43,623 nt of DNA, from assembly GCA_947623595.1 (NCBI GenBank), contig CANQHC010000017.1, positions 1 to 43,623 of the forward strand. The letters run 5' to 3'. This document shows, piece after piece, positions 9,679 to 17,749 of the stretch. Both the position numbers and the translations under genes were made by a program. This DNA is from an uncultured Clostridia bacterium. GTDB lineage: Bacteria > Bacillota > Clostridia > TANB77 > CAG-508. Position 1 is the first letter of the stretch. Every line of letters starts with the position of its first letter. A model generated the notes under the pieces. It saw only the letters and a program-made list of their open reading frames with translations, ran no database searches and was not told the origin of the DNA.

Positions 9679-9713
9679 ATGAATTGTAAGTAGTTTTGCC
9701 ACTTACAATTCAT
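9679..9713 (-). terminator. Perfect 13-bp hairpin between the Rrf2 gene and iscS
   Basis: ATGAATTGTAAGT and its exact reverse complement (9679-9691 and 9701-9713) enclose a 9-nt loop. On the minus strand the stem is followed by a moderately T-rich stretch. It may be a second terminator or an RNA structure ahead of iscS. Confidence 0.45.
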
Positions 9714-9725
9714 TATATTGGTTAC

Positions 9726-9763
9726 AAAAAATAAAATAGAAATCAAATTTGATTTCTATTTTA
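9726..9763 (-). terminator. Intrinsic terminator of the Rrf2 regulator gene
   Basis: A perfect 32-bp palindrome (9732-9763) overlaps the end of the regulator gene. On the minus strand it is followed by T-rich sequence (9726-9731), giving a classical hairpin plus U-tract. Confidence 0.75.
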
Positions 9764-10154
9764 TTAAATTTTCTAGTGTTTTACTATTTACATAATCGTC
9801 AATTACATCATTTAGTCCTTTCCAAAAAGAATATGTCTTACAGTTTTTTTGCCTTATACATTTTCCTTCTTCTGTTAAACATTCTATTGGAGTTAAATCT
9901 CCTTCCGTTGCTTTCAATATATCTCCTATTATATATTCATTCGGTTTTTTAGCTAATTTATATCCACCAAAAGTTCCCCTTGCTGCTTCTAAATATCCAG
10001 CTTTATTTAACATGGCTATAATTTGCTCTAAATATTTATTTGATATTCCTTGCCTTTTTGCTATTTCTTTTGAAGTTATATATTTGCCATTACTATTTAA
10101 GGCTATATCTATCATAACTCTTAAAGCATACCTTCCTTTTGTAGATATTTTCAT
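9756..10154 (-). CDS. Rrf2/IscR-family transcriptional regulator
   Basis: This 132-residue winged-helix regulator starts MKISTKGRYALRVM, the standard Rrf2 start, with the recognition region ISNKYLEQI. Three cysteines, C92, C99 and C105 (ECLTEEGKC...NC), lie where IscR binds its Fe-S cluster. It therefore probably senses Fe-S status and represses iscS-iscU-mnmA. A strong Shine-Dalgarno (GAGGAGG) precedes the ATG. It has a separate promoter and terminator from iscS, but both promoters share ATTCCTAT half-sites. It could instead be a CymR-like cysteine regulator, but the cysteines argue for the IscR type. Confidence 0.93.
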   Translation of the reverse strand: MKISTKGRYALRVMIDIALNSNGKYITSKEIAKRQGISNKYLEQIIAMLNKAGYLEAARGTFGGYKLAKKPNEYIIGDILKATEGDLTPIECLTEEGKCIRQKNCKTYSFWKGLNDVIDDYVNSKTLENLIK

Positions 10155-10179
10155 ATGATTTCCTCCTCAATTTCTATAG

Positions 10180-10209
10180 ATTATACCACTAAATTGATAG
10201 GAATTACAA
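10180..10209 (-). promoter_or_regulatory. Promoter of the Rrf2 regulator gene
   Basis: TTGTAA (10204-10209), an 18-bp spacer and TATAAT (10180-10185) are read on the minus strand. The spacer begins with TTCCTATC, resembling the half-sites at the iscS promoter, consistent with autoregulation. Confidence 0.6.
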
Positions 10210-10273
10210 TAAATTTCGAACAATTCATCACTATTCTAAATTTTGAGGCAACTCCATTTTATGAAATTTAAAA

Positions 10274-10936
10274 CTAACGCTCTTCCTTTGTATTATTGTC
10301 AATTTCTATATTATATCTATTATACATCGCTTTCAATTCTCTGAATGGAAGTTGCGATAATTTTTCTTTTTCTCTAGCTAGAATAGCGTCAATCATTATT
10401 GAAGCTTCTTCCTGTTCTTTTTTCATTCTCTTTTTTTCAATAATTTTTTTCAAAACTTCTTCATCTCTACCTGTACAAAATTTTTGATACCTACCTGTTT
10501 TAGGATTTCTTTCTACCAAGCCAATATATATTTCTTCTAAGCCATAACTTCTAGCTATTTGTTGCTTAGAAGCTAATCTTCCTTGTGATATAAGTTCATC
10601 ACCAAAACAATCAAGGTATTGAGCATCTAATTGCATTCTAGAAAAATCTACTCTATCAGCATAAGCACATCTCTTTTCTATTATTCTATTTTGGTCATCA
10701 ACTTCAAGTAGCTCTAGCTTTTCAAATTTTTCAATATCGGATTGCAATTCATGAACTATAACTTTTGTGCCATCTTTTCTTTTAATCATAATGTCTTCTA
10801 CCCCTACTCTTCTTCCATCATATTTAGGATCTGCAATAAAAATTGCAAATCTATTTATATATTTTTGGGGGTCTAAACCTCTTCTTCTGGCTTCTTCTTG
10901 CATTTCTTGTGTTGGAACTATTTCATATGTAGCCAT
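10274..10936 (-). CDS. Conserved-looking cytoplasmic protein of unknown function
   Basis: I do not recognise this 220-residue protein. It starts MATYEIVPTQEMQEEARRRG, has no signal peptide or membrane segment, and is highly charged. A central segment (YADRVDFSRMQLDAQYLDCF) is followed by LIERNPKTGRYQKF-like sequence. The C-terminal third (about 155-200) is a Lys/Glu-rich helix with coiled-coil character (EEVLKKIIEKKRMKKEQEE). It is monocistronic: a strong promoter (10963-10991) and AGGAGGTGA Shine-Dalgarno lie upstream, and the Rrf2 unit is downstream. The strong expression signals suggest a real, well-expressed gene. I see no catalytic motif. Confidence 0.8.
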   Translation of the reverse strand: MATYEIVPTQEMQEEARRRGLDPQKYINRFAIFIADPKYDGRRVGVEDIMIKRKDGTKVIVHELQSDIEKFEKLELLEVDDQNRIIEKRCAYADRVDFSRMQLDAQYLDCFGDELISQGRLASKQQIARSYGLEEIYIGLVERNPKTGRYQKFCTGRDEEVLKKIIEKKRMKKEQEEASIMIDAILAREKEKLSQLPFRELKAMYNRYNIEIDNNTKEER

Positions 10937-10962
10937 GAAATCACCTCCTATAATTACACTTT

Positions 10963-10991
10963 ATTATAGCATATTTCACGCAAAAAAGCAA
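10963..10991 (-). promoter_or_regulatory. Sigma-A promoter for the 10936 gene
   Basis: TTGCTT (10986-10991), a 17-bp spacer with a TGC just before the -10, and TATAAT (10963-10968) are read on the minus strand. The leader is short and contains AGGAGGTGA. Confidence 0.7.
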
Positions 10992-11048
10992 TTTGGGTGA
11001 ATTCCACCATATTTCTACATATTGTTTCAACACTACTTTTTTATATAA

Positions 11049-12242
11049 TTATTCACTTACTAAATCTGTGTCTAAAATATTAAAACTTATTGTCTTAACA
11101 TTTTCATACTCTGTATCATCATCTCTAGTATCACTAAATTGATCAGTATAATATTTATATATTTTCATAGTATAAGTTGAATTATCATTTATTATTTTAG
11201 GATAAAATAAACTAGCAGTATATAAGCTTTCTTTTTCTTCTATCATATTTCCCTGGTTATCTATTAAATCAAAAGCATATCTTGGTACTTTTATCGATTC
11301 ATCAACCATTATTCCATTTTCTAAATTAGTTTCTATTTCTATAACTGTACCTATTTCTGATGTTTTTATTTGAGTAATTTGTGCTTTACCATTTTCTCCA
11401 TCCGGTACAACAATTATAGGAGTATCATATTTTTCTTTTTCACCAGTTTGACTGTTTATAGCCCAACCATATTCCTTTTTAACTTCAAATTCGGCAACAG
11501 CATCTTTTGGAACATATCTTTTCATTGTTTCAGCATTTTGTCTTAAATTGTTTACATTAAAATTCCATTCTCCATCAAATATTGAAGGATTGTCACCCAT
11601 AAATTCCATGCACAAATTTTTAATTTTTATTTGAATATTTATATTATTTTCAAATTTGTAACTTGAAATATCACTTACCATATATAGCATAAATTCATCA
11701 TCTGAAATAAGTTCGTTTATATTATAATTTTTGTCAAAATCTTTTAATTCACCAAGTATATTAAACCCGCTATTTTCTTCTTCATAATTTCCAATATAAA
11801 CATTATTATTTTCATCAAATATTTTGGCTTGAAATTGTATATTAGCACATTTTTCAAAAATTTCTTTTTTAAATTCATCTTTATTTTTAGTTTTTTGTTC
11901 TATATTATAATATTCTAGTTCATAAGGCTTTTCATATATATCTTTAACTTCAAACTTATAACCAATTTTAATAAAACCATTATTGTATTCAACATCTTTC
12001 AAAGTTACTTTAACTCCGTTTTTTTCCACGGTTTGATTTATTTCTTCTTTTTCTTGATTTGTTTGCTGAGGTGTTTGAAGTTCATTTTCTGCATTTTCTT
12101 GATTTATTTGCTTATTATTTTGAGATATTTGATTACCAGTTGGTTGTGTTATAATTTCTTTAGTTTTTAAGCTAATCATTATTCCTATAATTGCACAAAA
12201 AGCAATGCAGATTAAAATTATAATTAAAACTTTCTTTTTCAT
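11049..12242 (-). CDS. Membrane-anchored extracellular protein of unknown function
   Basis: This protein of about 397 residues has an N-terminal transmembrane anchor (about 4-24), a Gln/Asn/Glu-rich linker (about 30-75) and a beta-rich extracellular part. The segment beginning VEKNGVKVTLKDVEY resembles the immunoglobulin-like regions of DUF4179/DUF5643-type anti-sigma and surface proteins, but I cannot assign a family firmly. No catalytic motif is visible. The start at 12242 (MKKKVLII) is preferred because GGAG lies nine bases upstream; an ATG two codons earlier (12248) is also possible. It is followed on the same strand by the unrelated 10936 gene with its own promoter. Confidence 0.75.
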   Translation of the reverse strand: MKKKVLIIILICIAFCAIIGIMISLKTKEIITQPTGNQISQNNKQINQENAENELQTPQQTNQEKEEINQTVEKNGVKVTLKDVEYNNGFIKIGYKFEVKDIYEKPYELEYYNIEQKTKNKDEFKKEIFEKCANIQFQAKIFDENNNVYIGNYEEENSGFNILGELKDFDKNYNINELISDDEFMLYMVSDISSYKFENNINIQIKIKNLCMEFMGDNPSIFDGEWNFNVNNLRQNAETMKRYVPKDAVAEFEVKKEYGWAINSQTGEKEKYDTPIIVVPDGENGKAQITQIKTSEIGTVIEIETNLENGIMVDESIKVPRYAFDLIDNQGNMIEEKESLYTASLFYPKIINDNSTYTMKIYKYYTDQFSDTRDDDTEYENVKTISFNILDTDLVSE

Positions 12243-12337
12243 ATGCATTATCTCCTTTTTATAGTTTATTTTTTATAAATCATAAGTAAACTTTTGCAAT
12301 TGCTTTTTATGTTAAAAATGTGACTTAATCACTTATT

Positions 12338-14059
12338 TTAAGCAATATCATTTTCTTGTTCTATAATTTTTAGGTTTTCTTTTCTTTTTATCTTGTTAGT
12401 AGTTGTTTTTATTAGTGGTTTTTCTGTTATAATCATTCCTCTTATTGCTTTATATGTTGGCATTATTTTGTTTATATCTTTTATTTTAGAATGTATAGCA
12501 TTATAAATTTCTTCATCAGTTTCAACCTTATAAACATCTTTTGCTCTTTCTTTGTCGATAACTACTTTTACATTTATTTTTAAATCATTTTTATCTTCTG
12601 TCATTTGTTTTCCAAATATAAAAGACTCATTTACTCCTTCAATTCTATTAACTAAATTTTCAATTTCTTCTGGAAAAATATTTTTTCCATTTTTCAAAAC
12701 AATAACACTTTTCTTTCTTCCACAAATAAATATATATCCTTCTTCATCAATTTTTGCTAAGTCTCCTGTATGAAACCATCCATCATCAAATACTTCATCA
12801 TTAGCTTCTGGATTATTATAATATCCAAGCATAATACTAGGTCCTTTTACTACCAACTCACCAATTTCTTCACTATCCACATCAACTAACTTTGCTTTAA
12901 CACTAGGTAGGGACTTTCCTATTGAACCTAATTTGTAATATCTATTTGATCCTACCGCAACTACTGGAGATGTTTCTGTCAAGCCATATCCCTGTACTAA
13001 ATTAAATCCTAATAATCTATATTCACTTTCTACGGAACTTTCTAATGCTGCCGCACCACTAATAAATAATTTTACATTTTCACCAAGCATTTCATGTATT
13101 TCTTTAAATTTTTTTTTTCTTTCTTCGATAGGTAAATCTTTATATTTTTCTTCATCTTCTAATAATTTTTCAAGTTTGCCTTCTCTTTGCCAAGTTGCTT
13201 TTATTAGTTTTAATATTTTTTCATATATTAATGGAACACAAGCCATTATAGATACTTTATGTTCTTTTATATTTTGTGTAATATGTTTTAATCCATCACA
13301 AAATACAGTCATTGCTCCTCTATATAATGCAAATAAGAACCCCACTGTACATTCAAATACATGGTGAATTGGCAATACTGATAAAAATACATCTTCTGAA
13401 TTTACATCTAATACTGAACTTATATCCATCAAATTTGCACAAATATTTCTATGCGATAATGCTACTACTTTTGGCTGTGAGGTTGTACCAGAAGTAAAAA
13501 GCATAATACTCATTTGTTTTGGTTTGATTTCAGCATCTAAAAAACTTCTATCTCCATTTTTTATTAGTTCAAATCCCTCTTCTATTAACTCTTTTTGAGA
13601 AAGAACTCCGTTTTTATGTTGCTGTAAATCCATTGAAATTAGATGTTTTAGTTTTCCCACTCCATTATGTTTAAATTCTTCCAATGTTTCCATATATGAG
13701 TCTGGACAGAAAATAGCTTCAACTTGTGATTTTTCAATTAAATTCGAAAGTTCAATATCCGTTAGTGACTTATCTAAAGGAACTATTATTCCTGTACCAC
13801 ATACAACTGCTAAATAAGCAATTTCCCATTCATATCTACTATTTCCTATTACAGCTATTCTTTTTCCTTTAAGCCCCATATTTATTAAAGACGTTCCTAA
13901 AGCATTTATCATTTCTCTTACTTGCTTATGTGTATAATATATATATCCATCATCTTTTCTTATTTTATATGCTTTCTTATCTCCATATAATTTACCTGTT
14001 TTTTCAAGCATATCCTTTAAGTCTCTTATTTCTAAATGTTCATATATTCTCTTGTTCAT
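12338..14059 (-). CDS. AMP-binding long-chain fatty acid--CoA ligase family protein
   Basis: This 573-residue adenylate-forming enzyme should activate fatty acids to acyl-CoA (or acyl-AMP) with ATP. The motifs are clear: the P-loop-like MLFTSGTTSQPKVVALSH, the aromatic/Glu motif GYGLTETSP, the hinge motif DGWFHTGDLAKID, GRKKSVIVLKNGKNIFPEEIE, and a C-terminal Lys region (IKTTTNKIKRKE). The chain lacks a signal peptide and is about the length of bacterial long-chain acyl-CoA synthetases. AGGAGAG precedes the ATG. The exact acyl substrate is unknown. It follows the DUF3298-like gene by 15 bp, so the two may be co-transcribed. Confidence 0.92.
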   Translation of the reverse strand: MNKRIYEHLEIRDLKDMLEKTGKLYGDKKAYKIRKDDGYIYYTHKQVREMINALGTSLINMGLKGKRIAVIGNSRYEWEIAYLAVVCGTGIIVPLDKSLTDIELSNLIEKSQVEAIFCPDSYMETLEEFKHNGVGKLKHLISMDLQQHKNGVLSQKELIEEGFELIKNGDRSFLDAEIKPKQMSIMLFTSGTTSQPKVVALSHRNICANLMDISSVLDVNSEDVFLSVLPIHHVFECTVGFLFALYRGAMTVFCDGLKHITQNIKEHKVSIMACVPLIYEKILKLIKATWQREGKLEKLLEDEEKYKDLPIEERKKKFKEIHEMLGENVKLFISGAAALESSVESEYRLLGFNLVQGYGLTETSPVVAVGSNRYYKLGSIGKSLPSVKAKLVDVDSEEIGELVVKGPSIMLGYYNNPEANDEVFDDGWFHTGDLAKIDEEGYIFICGRKKSVIVLKNGKNIFPEEIENLVNRIEGVNESFIFGKQMTEDKNDLKINVKVVIDKERAKDVYKVETDEEIYNAIHSKIKDINKIMPTYKAIRGMIITEKPLIKTTTNKIKRKENLKIIEQENDIA

Positions 14060-14074
14060 CTTTTCTCTCCTATT

Positions 14075-15478
14075 TTATTCATCATTGTCTTCAAGCCCTG
14101 GATTTACCATATCGACTTTTAAATTTTTATCATTTTCACTACTATCATTTAATAATGTTACCAAATGTATACCTGTATAATCAGGTTCTAATTTTTCTGT
14201 TTGCTCCCAGTCTAAAACTTTTTCTAAGTAAGTGTCTTGATAATATTGTTTAGCCATTGTCGCTTTGGCTTTATATATTGTGTTATCTACTTTTTTATCT
14301 GTCTCATTATAACTTAAGTCTTCTAAAAAAGCAAATACAATTGCAGAATCTTTATTAGAATTTACATAATCTTCACATTCTTTTATCTCTTTTTCTACAT
14401 CTTGTATATATTTTTCTGGTTTTACAAATTGCTTCTTATCTTCCTCAGCCCAATTTACAATTTGTACATCTATAAATAAATTATCTCCTATTTTTTCAAC
14501 TCTTCTATACATGGTACCACTATCATCTTTTAATACAAATACTAAAAATTGTTTGGTAGGTTCTTCTTCAAAAATTTCATCATATTTTGCATATCTATTA
14601 TAAATAGCAATTTGAGTATAAAAATTTCTCATTTCTATTTCAATTACCTCATTGCCAATAATTACGTAAACTTCTCTTTCATCAAAACAGAATTGGTAAT
14701 TATTATTTTTATTATAATGTTGAAGCACTTTTAATATTCTATCTTCTATTTCAGAATAATCAATATTATTCATATCTCCATCCCAGCTAATTTCCTCATC
14801 TGAATAAATTATTTGTGCATATTTATATAAATATTCTGTTGCAAAAGTATGGTATGCACTTTGCGATATTATATTTTTTATTCCTGCATCATTTGTAAAT
14901 AAATCAGAAAACTTTATTTGTTCACCAGTTTTCAAATTATAATTTAATCCTATAAAATCTTCCTCTTCTTCCGATTTGTTTTCATATCTATATTCTTTAG
15001 AAATTTTTATTGACAATGTATTAGAAAAACTACTAATACAACTAGCTGAGATACTCATTCCTATAAGTTTTTTTTCTTCTATTTCTTTTTTATCTAATAA
15101 TGAAAAAGCAGAATCTTTTATTTTTTTATTAATTTTTTCTTCTATGTCTTTATCCTTTAAACCACTTATTTGATCATAATAAATTTCTATGGGGTAATAA
15201 GTATATGGTTCATCCTTTTTTATTAAATCACCTTCATGATACTCTTTGCTAGTTATTTTTAAAGGATTAATAGTATACTTATCTTCTAATGATTTTATAC
15301 CAAGTCCATCTGGTTTTGGAGTTTATAAATAACTTTCTTCATTTTTCATTATGTCTTTCTTATTTAATTTGACACTTTCTTCATTCGTATAAAATATTGC
15401 AATTATAGTTAACGTAACACAAATAATAGTAAATATTATTAGAAATAAAACTGTTTTTGTCTTATTTTGTTGCAACAT
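14075..15478 (-). pseudogene. Membrane-anchored DUF3298/RsiV-like protein, interrupted by an in-frame TAA
   Basis: One frame of 468 codons runs from ATG 15478 to the stop at 14075. It is interrupted only by TAA at 15323-15325 (codon 52). The start is well supported: AAGGAGG lies six bases upstream inside the end of the upstream gene, which it overlaps by 17 bp. Residues about 10-30 are a membrane anchor. After the TAA the same frame continues TPKPDGLGIKSLEDKY, a YYPIEIYYDQISG segment, LNYNLKTGEQIKFSDLF and a C-terminal domain similar in layout to DUF3298/DUF4163 proteins. The part after 15058 alone would lack the anchor. Either the gene is inactivated, the TAA is read through, or the base call is wrong. 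The function is unknown. Confidence 0.75.
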
Positions 15479-16397
15479 AACCAGCCTCCTTTGCTACTGC
15501 TTGTCCTTCATCTGATAACATTGCATTTACCAATTTTCTAGTGCCACTATTTTGAGGTTCATCTTTTCTAATTACAATATAATAGGCTGTTTGTATTGGA
15601 TATGTTCCATCTTTTATTGTTTCATTAGTTGGTTTTACTCCATTTACTCCCAATAATTTTATTCTGTTTGCAACATTTGCATCAATATCTTGAAACATGG
15701 TTGTTGCATAATAGTAATATGAATAACCTATTGAATTAATTCCATTATCATAACTTGAAACTAAATTTATTATTTCTTCCATTGAACTCACAATATTTTC
15801 CGTTAATGGTTTCATTAATTTTAAATTTTTCATTACTAAAGATAACATTCCAGTTTGACTCCCAGAATTTACTGGCCTTTGATATGGCTTTATTTCTGCA
15901 TCTTCTCCTCCAACTTGCATCCAGTTTGTTATTTCTCCAGTGTAAATTTTTTGTATCTGTTCTAAACTAAGGTTTTCAATTGGATTTTTTCCGTTAACAT
16001 AAAATACAAATCCTTCTTTTACAACAGGAATTATTTCTAATTCAACATTTTTTTCTTTTGCAAGTTGAAGTTCTTCTTCTGATGGCTCTGTTACAATAAT
16101 TAAATCAACTTCATCATCTATCAACTTTACATAACCAGGATGTGTATTTGTATAACCTAATTCATTTTCATTTATATTTTCTACTCCTGTGAAAGCTTTT
16201 ATAAACGCATTTGCTAATGGTTGCGTTGCAAGAGAGGCATCTACTTTTGGATAATTTTCTAATGAAAATATTGGTTTAACTTCGCTTTCAGAATCCAATT
16301 TTGATGTTCTACTTGTTTGTGTAAAATAAAAATATGCTCCTACACATCCAAGTAATATTATTAACATAATTGCAATGATAATTATTTTATTTTTCAT
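15462..16397 (-). CDS. PstS-like phosphate/solute-binding protein
   Basis: This 311-residue extracytoplasmic binding protein has an N-terminal anchor (about 4-24) and a periplasmic-binding fold of the PstS type. Typical segments are LATQPLANAFIKAF, VDLIIVTEPSEEE, EGFVFYVNGKNPI, LSLEQIQKIYTGEITNW and RPVNSGSQTGML, which matches the phosphate-binding region of PstS (S-G-T/S loop). No pstC/A/B genes are nearby, so it may serve sensing or another transporter. GAGGGAG precedes the ATG. The downstream DUF3298-like gene overlaps its 3' end and is translationally coupled. Confidence 0.88.
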   Translation of the reverse strand: MKNKIIIIAIMLIILLGCVGAYFYFTQTSRTSKLDSESEVKPIFSLENYPKVDASLATQPLANAFIKAFTGVENINENELGYTNTHPGYVKLIDDEVDLIIVTEPSEEELQLAKEKNVELEIIPVVKEGFVFYVNGKNPIENLSLEQIQKIYTGEITNWMQVGGEDAEIKPYQRPVNSGSQTGMLSLVMKNLKLMKPLTENIVSSMEEIINLVSSYDNGINSIGYSYYYYATTMFQDIDANVANRIKLLGVNGVKPTNETIKDGTYPIQTAYYIVIRKDEPQNSGTRKLVNAMLSDEGQAVAKEAGYVATK

Positions 16398-16437
16398 TTT
16401 TATATTCTCCCTCTTTTATTACTAACTATTTATAAAA

Positions 16438-16740
16438 TTATTCTGCTCTATATTGATATTTATCCAAGTCAACAGTATAATTATTTACTTCAATACCGTC
16501 TTTTTCTAACTTTTCTTTCTGCTTTTCTATCCCTCCAAATGCAAAACTCTCCGATAGTTTTCCTTTACTATTAACCACCTTATAACAAGGATATTTGCTT
16601 TCATTAGGATTATTATGTAGAATATTTCCAACTACCCTTGATAAGTTCTTATTTCCTAAATATTGAGCTATTTGCTTATAAGTTACAACCTTTCCTTTTG
16701 GAATTGTTTGCAAAAACTCATACACTTTCTCTTTCACCAT
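16438..16740 (-). CDS. MGMT-family (alkyltransferase-like) protein
   Basis: This 100-residue protein corresponds to the DNA-binding and active-site domain of O6-alkylguanine-DNA alkyltransferases. It shows the helix-turn-helix (IPKGKVVTYKQIAQYLG), the arginine finger region (LSRVVGNIL) and a reactive-site motif NPNESKYPCYKVV. The usual PCHR(V) reads PCYK here: the acceptor Cys is kept but the His that activates it is Tyr. It may therefore be a DNA-binding alkyltransferase-like protein rather than an efficient repair enzyme. The length is typical of stand-alone MGMT domains. It lies about 40 bp upstream of the PstS-like gene on the same strand. Confidence 0.88.
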   Translation of the reverse strand: MVKEKVYEFLQTIPKGKVVTYKQIAQYLGNKNLSRVVGNILHNNPNESKYPCYKVVNSKGKLSESFAFGGIEKQKEKLEKDGIEVNNYTVDLDKYQYRAE

Positions 16741-16865
16741 ATTTCCTCATTATTCTCTATTGAATTTTTTATATCTTATTTTTATTTACATAATATTTTG
16801 TATTGTATATATTTTTCAACATATTTTTTTCAATGTATTATTAAATTCATTTTTTGCATATTATG

Positions 16866-17129
16866 TTAATTGCATTGTCTATATAATTCATATACTATAG
16901 TAGGATATTTATTTTTTTTATTAAATTCATACGACTCTTTAGCAAATTGATAAAATTCTCCTTCTGCAAAATTTTTAAGTTTTAATACTTCCTTTCTAGT
17001 ATAATAATTAAATTTTTTATCTTGATATTCATCTTCTATAACTTCAGGAAATTCAATTACATACCTTACAATTATTTCCCCTTGGTAATATAATTCCTTT
17101 TCTATCGTTTTCATTTTTAATCTTTTCAT
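16866..17129 (-). CDS. Small protein resembling the start of DUF3298/DUF4163 proteins
   Basis: This 87-residue protein is not firmly recognised. It contains EKELYYQGEIIVRYVIEFPEV, like the first strand of DUF4163/DUF3298 domains, then a charged helical region and LKNFAEGEFYQFAKESYEF. It has no signal peptide or membrane segment. ATG 17129 is preceded by AAGTGAGGTAAT, a weak Shine-Dalgarno. The next-best start is at MKTIEKE. It may be a stand-alone small domain or the remnant of a longer protein. Confidence 0.5.
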   Translation of the reverse strand: MKRLKMKTIEKELYYQGEIIVRYVIEFPEVIEDEYQDKKFNYYTRKEVLKLKNFAEGEFYQFAKESYEFNKKNKYPTIVYELYRQCN

Positions 17130-17195
17130 AATAATTACCTCACTTATTTTATTTTATGAAATAAAGTGAGGTACAGTTCTATTATATATTATATT

Positions 17196-17699
17196 TTAAT
17201 TCAAAATGTTTTTTAATTGATTTACAAATTCTTCTGCTTTTTTATCTAATTCTTCTAATGTTCCATCATTTTTTATATAATAATCATATTCATATTCATT
17301 AACTTCTCTGTCTGAATGATTAGAGCAAATAATTGGTATATTTTTATTAGTAATTAATAATGTTTTTGCATTACATTCTTTTTTACATTTGTCTATTTCC
17401 ACATTTTCTCTTATATGCACAAACATTAACTCTTGATCCGAATTTTTAAACTCATTTGCTTTGTTACAAACATATTTTATAGGCGCATCATTATATTCTA
17501 TTCCTATTTCTTTTAAATCTGATAAAAGTTTTCTAGACTTTTCATCCTTCTCGCCATTCCAACCAGTTAGCACTGTTGCTGCTTCTTTTACTTTATCTAC
17601 TGAAGATATATTTAAAACACTTGCATATTTCTTGCAAAATTCCACGAAAGTATCTTTTCCAACACCGCCACTACCGTTTATAACAATTATTTGTTTCAT
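17196..17699 (-). CDS. P-loop nucleoside/nucleotide kinase-like protein
   Basis: This 167-residue protein has an N-terminal Walker A motif, INGSGGVGKDTFVE (about 6-19), in which GKDT is typical of deoxynucleoside monophosphate and AAA-like small kinases. A basic lid-like region with RKLLSDLKEIG follows, then FVHIRENVEIDKCKK and a segment LLITNKNIPIICSNHSDREV like the nucleoside kinase core. The substrate is not certain. It lies downstream of metG, with 50 bp between and a Shine-Dalgarno GGGGGAAA upstream of the ATG, so co-transcription is likely. I see no disruption. Confidence 0.8.
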   Translation of the reverse strand: MKQIIVINGSGGVGKDTFVEFCKKYASVLNISSVDKVKEAATVLTGWNGEKDEKSRKLLSDLKEIGIEYNDAPIKYVCNKANEFKNSDQELMFVHIRENVEIDKCKKECNAKTLLITNKNIPIICSNHSDREVNEYEYDYYIKNDGTLEELDKKAEEFVNQLKNILN

Positions 17700-17749
17700 T
17701 TGTTTTCCCCCTATGACTGTTTTCTATTTTTGAGTTTATATATTCTTTC

